Source: a bacterium (GTDB taxonomy: Bacteria > Fidelibacterota > Marinisomatia > Marinisomatales > JAHJCW01). From it: 8,585 nucleotides of DNA. The notes below the pieces were generated by a model, which did no database searches, had not been told where the DNA came from, and saw nothing but the letters and a program-made list of their open reading frames with translations. Below are positions 5,887 through 8,585 of the stretch, one piece after another (the stretch's first letter is position 1; each line of letters begins with the position of its first letter). Made by a program: the position numbers and the translations under genes. Location of the stretch: positions 1 to 8,585 of the forward strand of contig JAUXHY010000036.1 of NCBI GenBank assembly GCA_030621275.1. Direction: 5' to 3'.

Positions 5887-7051
5887 ATAATCTGCCTATA
5901 TCATTAAAAATTACTATCATCATAAGAATTAATAGAAACGCCATACCTACTTTTTGAATAGCTATTTTTACGTTCAAACTAAGCGATCTTCTGATTATTG
6001 ATTCAATTCCAATTACTAAAAGATGTCCACCATCTAATCCCGGTATTGGTAAAATATTGATAACTGCCAAATTTACACTTATCATCGCCATTAAAAATAA
6101 AAGGGGAACCAATCCTGCCCTTGCAGTTTCTCCTGCCATTTGAGCAATGAATATAGGACCTCCAATGTCCTTCATATTTGCTGCGCCTGTCGCTAACATC
6201 TTTAATGTCGTACCAATTAACCCAAAAACACCCATAGTCGCTTGCCATCCTCCACCAATTGCTTGAAGAAAGTTAATCGGCTCATAAGTAACTTCTGCAG
6301 CAATACCAATTACTCCTAAAGTATCAATTTTTCCATCAACAAGAGCTGGCTGAAAAGAGGTCACTAAATCTTTTTCAATTATTACATCGTCGCGTTCAAA
6401 ATGCAAATTAATTTGTGTGTTTGGAATTGAATGAATAATTTCAGTTAATTCTTGCCACGTTTCAATCGATTCACCATTAATTTCTATAATTCTATCGCCT
6501 ACAAGCATACCGGCGGCTTCAGCAGGTTGTCCTTCAAATATTTGAGCAATAACAGGTTCTTCACTAATTACCGGATTACCCTGGTTGTACGCAATGCCCG
6601 TATAAATTGCTAAGGCTAATAAAACATTCATGATTACACCGGCACTCATCACCCAGGCCTGGGCTAATCGCGGCTTACTCATTAATTCATAAGGCTTATG
6701 TTCAATTTTGCTTTCAAGATTTTCGTCAATCAAGCCCGCCATTTTAACGTATCCACCTAGAGGGACTAGTGCAAAACAATATTCTGTAAACGTGCCTTTG
6801 CGTCCCGGTCTTGAGATGTGTTTTTCATAAACAGGTGCCCATACTCTTTTACTGTCATCATCTTTTGTAAAAAAGAATAGTCTAAAATCCCATCCATCAG
6901 GAACTGATGTCATGGTTATTATTCTTGGTGGGAATCCGACTGAAAATTTTTCTACTCGTACGCCAACAGAGCGTGCGGCTAAATAATGTCCCAATTCATG
7001 GACAAATACTATTACTCCAATTATGAGAGCTGTTGCTAATAATGTTATCAT
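5876..7051 (-). CDS. rseP: RseP/RasP-type site-2 intramembrane metalloprotease
   Basis: A 391-residue zinc protease of the inner membrane that cuts transmembrane segments of anti-sigma factors or remnant signal peptides. The zinc motif HELGH is at 18-22 in the first helix. LVPLGGYVKMAG (95-106) is the usual loop motif, one PDZ domain spans about 165-230 (GQPAEAAGMLVGDRIIEING), and the second active-site motif INILPIPGLDGGH (331-343) supplies D340. A last helix lies at about 368-386. With one PDZ domain it resembles RasP or the short RseP forms rather than the two-PDZ E. coli protein. Between FPPRI and TEYCFALVPLGG (about 43-88) there are some 30-35 more residues than in E. coli RseP. No rseA or sigma factor gene is in the window. 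It lies downstream of dxr, as in many isoprenoid-envelope clusters. AGGA is ten bases before the ATG. Confidence 0.93.
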   Translation of the reverse strand: MITLLATALIIGVIVFVHELGHYLAARSVGVRVEKFSVGFPPRIITMTSVPDGWDFRLFFFTKDDDSKRVWAPVYEKHISRPGRKGTFTEYCFALVPLGGYVKMAGLIDENLESKIEHKPYELMSKPRLAQAWVMSAGVIMNVLLALAIYTGIAYNQGNPVISEEPVIAQIFEGQPAEAAGMLVGDRIIEINGESIETWQELTEIIHSIPNTQINLHFERDDVIIEKDLVTSFQPALVDGKIDTLGVIGIAAEVTYEPINFLQAIGGGWQATMGVFGLIGTTLKMLATGAANMKDIGGPIFIAQMAGETARAGLVPLLFLMAMISVNLAVINILPIPGLDGGHLLVIGIESIIRRSLSLNVKIAIQKVGMAFLLILMMIVIFNDIGRLFTN

Positions 7052-7105
7052 TTTTGTGTTATCCTAAAGATTATAATTATAAATATTATATTTAATATAG
7101 TTCCA
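7052..7105 (-). other. AT-rich spacer between dxr and rseP
   Basis: Fifty-four bases, nearly all A and T in the middle, with short palindromes ATAATTAT (7073-7080) and AAATAT/ATATTT (7081-7093). TATAAT on the minus strand at 7070-7075 could be a -10 box for rseP, but no matching -35 box is seen. AGGA at 7062-7065 is the likely ribosome site of rseP. No terminator with a T run is visible, so read-through from dxr is likely. Confidence 0.4.
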
Positions 7106-8254
7106 CTAGTTGTATGATTTTACATAGTCCTTTGCCCAAATAATCAAATTTTGCAAATCATTTAAGTCAGGATTTTCCATCCATTCATGTTTCTCACATG
7201 CACCCTTTATAATTTTTGGTATGTCTGTAAATAATATTTCGTTTTTTAAAAATCGATATACCGCAAATTCATTTGCTACATTCAAAACAGCCGGAGTTGT
7301 TCCCAATTGACGTAGACTTTCAAATGCTAATCCCATACAAGGGAATCTTTCATAATCGGGCATTTCAAATGTTATTTCTTTTAGCTTAATAAAATCTAAT
7401 CGCTCCCAATCAGTCTCAATATGACGAGGGTATGTTAAGGCATACTGTATAGGGATTTTCATGTCGGGAACACCAAGTTGAGCTTTCACCGAACCATCTT
7501 TCATTTCTATCATAGAGTGGATAATTGACTGTGGATGAATTACTACATCAATATGGTCAATTGGAATGTCAAATAACCAATATGCTTCAATAAGTTCAAG
7601 CCCTTTGTTTATCATTGTAGCTGAATCGATTGTTATCTTATTGCCCATTTCCCAATTTGGATGATTGAGTGCTTCTTGTGGTGTAATTTCTGCAAAAGTG
7701 TTAATATCGCGAGTACGGAAAGGTCCACCGCTACCAGTTAAAATAATTTTTTGGACATCTTCCTTGTTTTCACCTTGCAGACACTGCCAAATGGCAGAGT
7801 GTTCACTATCAACCGGAAATATTTTAGCGCCACTTTTTTCTTGAATTTGTTTTACAAGACTCCCCGCCATAACCAAACTTTCTTTATTGCTTAGAGCAAC
7901 ATCCACGCCTAATTCCAAAGCTAATAGCGTTGGTTCCATTCCCGCCGTCCCCATAAGTGCGTTTAACACTAAATCTATATCATTTCTTTTCGCAAGTTCT
8001 AACAATCCTTCGCGACCAACTAAAACTTCAATATCTTCTTTTCTTAATTTATCCTCGACAATTTGACCTGATTCTGAATCAACTATATTCACAGCTAGTG
8101 GTCGATATTTTAAAGCCTGTTCAATTAATAAGTCGTGATTCGAATTGGCTGTAAGGTTTATGACTTGAAAATCATCCTGTATATTATCTACAACCTTAAG
8201 AGCATTTTGTCCAATGGAACCGGTGGATCCAAGTATGGATAATTTGCGCGTCAT
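7106..8254 (-). CDS. dxr: 1-deoxy-D-xylulose-5-phosphate reductoisomerase
   Basis: The 382-residue enzyme of the second step of the MEP pathway, turning 1-deoxy-D-xylulose 5-phosphate into 2-C-methyl-D-erythritol 4-phosphate with NADPH and a divalent metal. The NADPH loop is GSTGSIG (9-15); ALSNKESLVMAG (120-131) follows. Metal ligands are D149 and E151 in PVDSEHSAIWQ and E220 in NKGLELIEA. Substrate contacts are in SGGPFR (175-180), NHPNWEMG (H198) and IDSATMINKG (S211, N216, K217). IHPQSIIHSM and LGVPDMKIPIQYA complete the typical pattern. Length and all key residues are normal for the family (E. coli 398). It is also called ispC and is the target of fosmidomycin. The ATG shares one base with the stop codon of the upstream gene (TAATG), with GGGAG about ten bases before it, so the two are cotranscribed. 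rseP follows 54 bases downstream. Confidence 0.97.
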   Translation of the reverse strand: MTRKLSILGSTGSIGQNALKVVDNIQDDFQVINLTANSNHDLLIEQALKYRPLAVNIVDSESGQIVEDKLRKEDIEVLVGREGLLELAKRNDIDLVLNALMGTAGMEPTLLALELGVDVALSNKESLVMAGSLVKQIQEKSGAKIFPVDSEHSAIWQCLQGENKEDVQKIILTGSGGPFRTRDINTFAEITPQEALNHPNWEMGNKITIDSATMINKGLELIEAYWLFDIPIDHIDVVIHPQSIIHSMIEMKDGSVKAQLGVPDMKIPIQYALTYPRHIETDWERLDFIKLKEITFEMPDYERFPCMGLAFESLRQLGTTPAVLNVANEFAVYRFLKNEILFTDIPKIIKGACEKHEWMENPDLNDLQNLIIWAKDYVKSYN

Positions 8255-8585
8255 TACTTAAAAACTCCCGATATTTCTATACTAATAACTACCACCTCGG
8301 AATTTACTTGCAAGATAGGTATAATAGTAATTCTTCCATTTGTAAATTGTGCTCCCAATAATAAATGATTAGCATTACCTTTTATTATTCTGGGAATTGA
8401 ATCTAAATCTTTAATTAATATTTTTGTATTATAAGTGTTAAGTCCTAAGCCGACAAATATCGGGACAGAACCAAGTTCAAATTCCTTAATAATCGCTGCG
8501 TCTATGGAACGATTTTTCAAATCATCCGGTCCTTGTAATTTTGAAAACAATACGGAAAACCGCCAATTGTTTTTTTCTTTATCTG
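8254..8585 (-). CDS. Unidentified protein, C-terminal part only
   Basis: An open frame without stops runs from the right edge of the window to a TAA at 8254-8256, giving the last 109 or so residues of a gene that starts outside. I do not recognise it. The visible part is rich in alternating hydrophobic residues that suggest beta strands: VPIFVGLGLN, TKILIKDL, HLLLGAQF, RITIIPILQV and VVVISIEISGVF. No cysteine, metal motif or membrane helix stands out. The in-frame TTG at 8550 is not a credible start, because the frame stays open to the edge with protein-like text (WRFSV just before it). Its stop overlaps the dxr start by one base, so it is in the same operon as dxr and rseP. In many genomes cdsA or uppS stands upstream of dxr; this fragment does not look like the end of either. 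Confidence 0.6.
   Translation of the reverse strand, partial: DKEKNNWRFSVLFSKLQGPDDLKNRSIDAAIIKEFELGSVPIFVGLGLNTYNTKILIKDLDSIPRIIKGNANHLLLGAQFTNGRITIIPILQVNSEVVVISIEISGVFK

Noticed and set aside
5876..7051. Second PDZ domain in RseP
   Set aside because: Only one GxxAGLxxGD-like motif is visible (GQPAEAAGMLVGD); the length leaves no space for another domain.

Overview
The window is a stretch of an AT-rich Gram-negative bacterial chromosome with eight complete protein genes and one gene cut by the right edge. An LpxL-type lipid A acyltransferase and an RseP-type intramembrane protease imply an outer membrane. Dxr implies isoprenoid synthesis by the MEP pathway. The mix of genes (LiaF-like membrane protein with FGG repeats, DUF3108 exported protein, GctAB-type CoA-transferase, an RseP with a long first-loop insertion) suggests a member of the Fibrobacterota-Chlorobiota-Bacteroidota assemblage, possibly Marinimicrobia (SAR406) or a relative. 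That placement rests on gene style only and is low to moderate confidence. Several genes have clear Shine-Dalgarno sites (GGAGG or GAGG), which fix starts shorter than the longest open frames.

Left part (1-3610, all on the minus strand; transcribed right to left): gctA and gctB, overlapping by ATGA, encode the two subunits of a class I CoA-transferase of the glutaconate type. Next comes a very AT-rich gene for a protein with a C-terminal Apea-like HEPN domain (R-x4-H motif), then a LiaF-like four-helix membrane protein whose C-terminal domain carries five FGG motifs. The HEPN gene has repeat-like intergenic DNA on both sides and looks like an accessory gene placed among ordinary chromosomal genes.

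Middle part (3725-5886, plus strand): a tight operon of lpxL-like acyltransferase, a TsaC/Sua5 threonylcarbamoyl-AMP synthase and an exported DUF3108 protein (8-base overlap, then a 1-base gap). It diverges from gctAB across a 114-base region that must hold both promoters.

Right part (5876-8585, minus strand): an unidentified gene entering from the right edge, dxr and rseP, in the order often seen in isoprenoid/envelope clusters. rseP converges on the DUF3108 gene with an 11-base coding overlap and no room for a terminator.

No rRNA, tRNA, CRISPR array, transposase or phage gene was seen, and no stretch over 300 bases lacks a gene. The best candidate for something little described is the HEPN-domain gene and its flanking repeats. 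The altered active-site motifs of the TsaC homologue are also worth checking.
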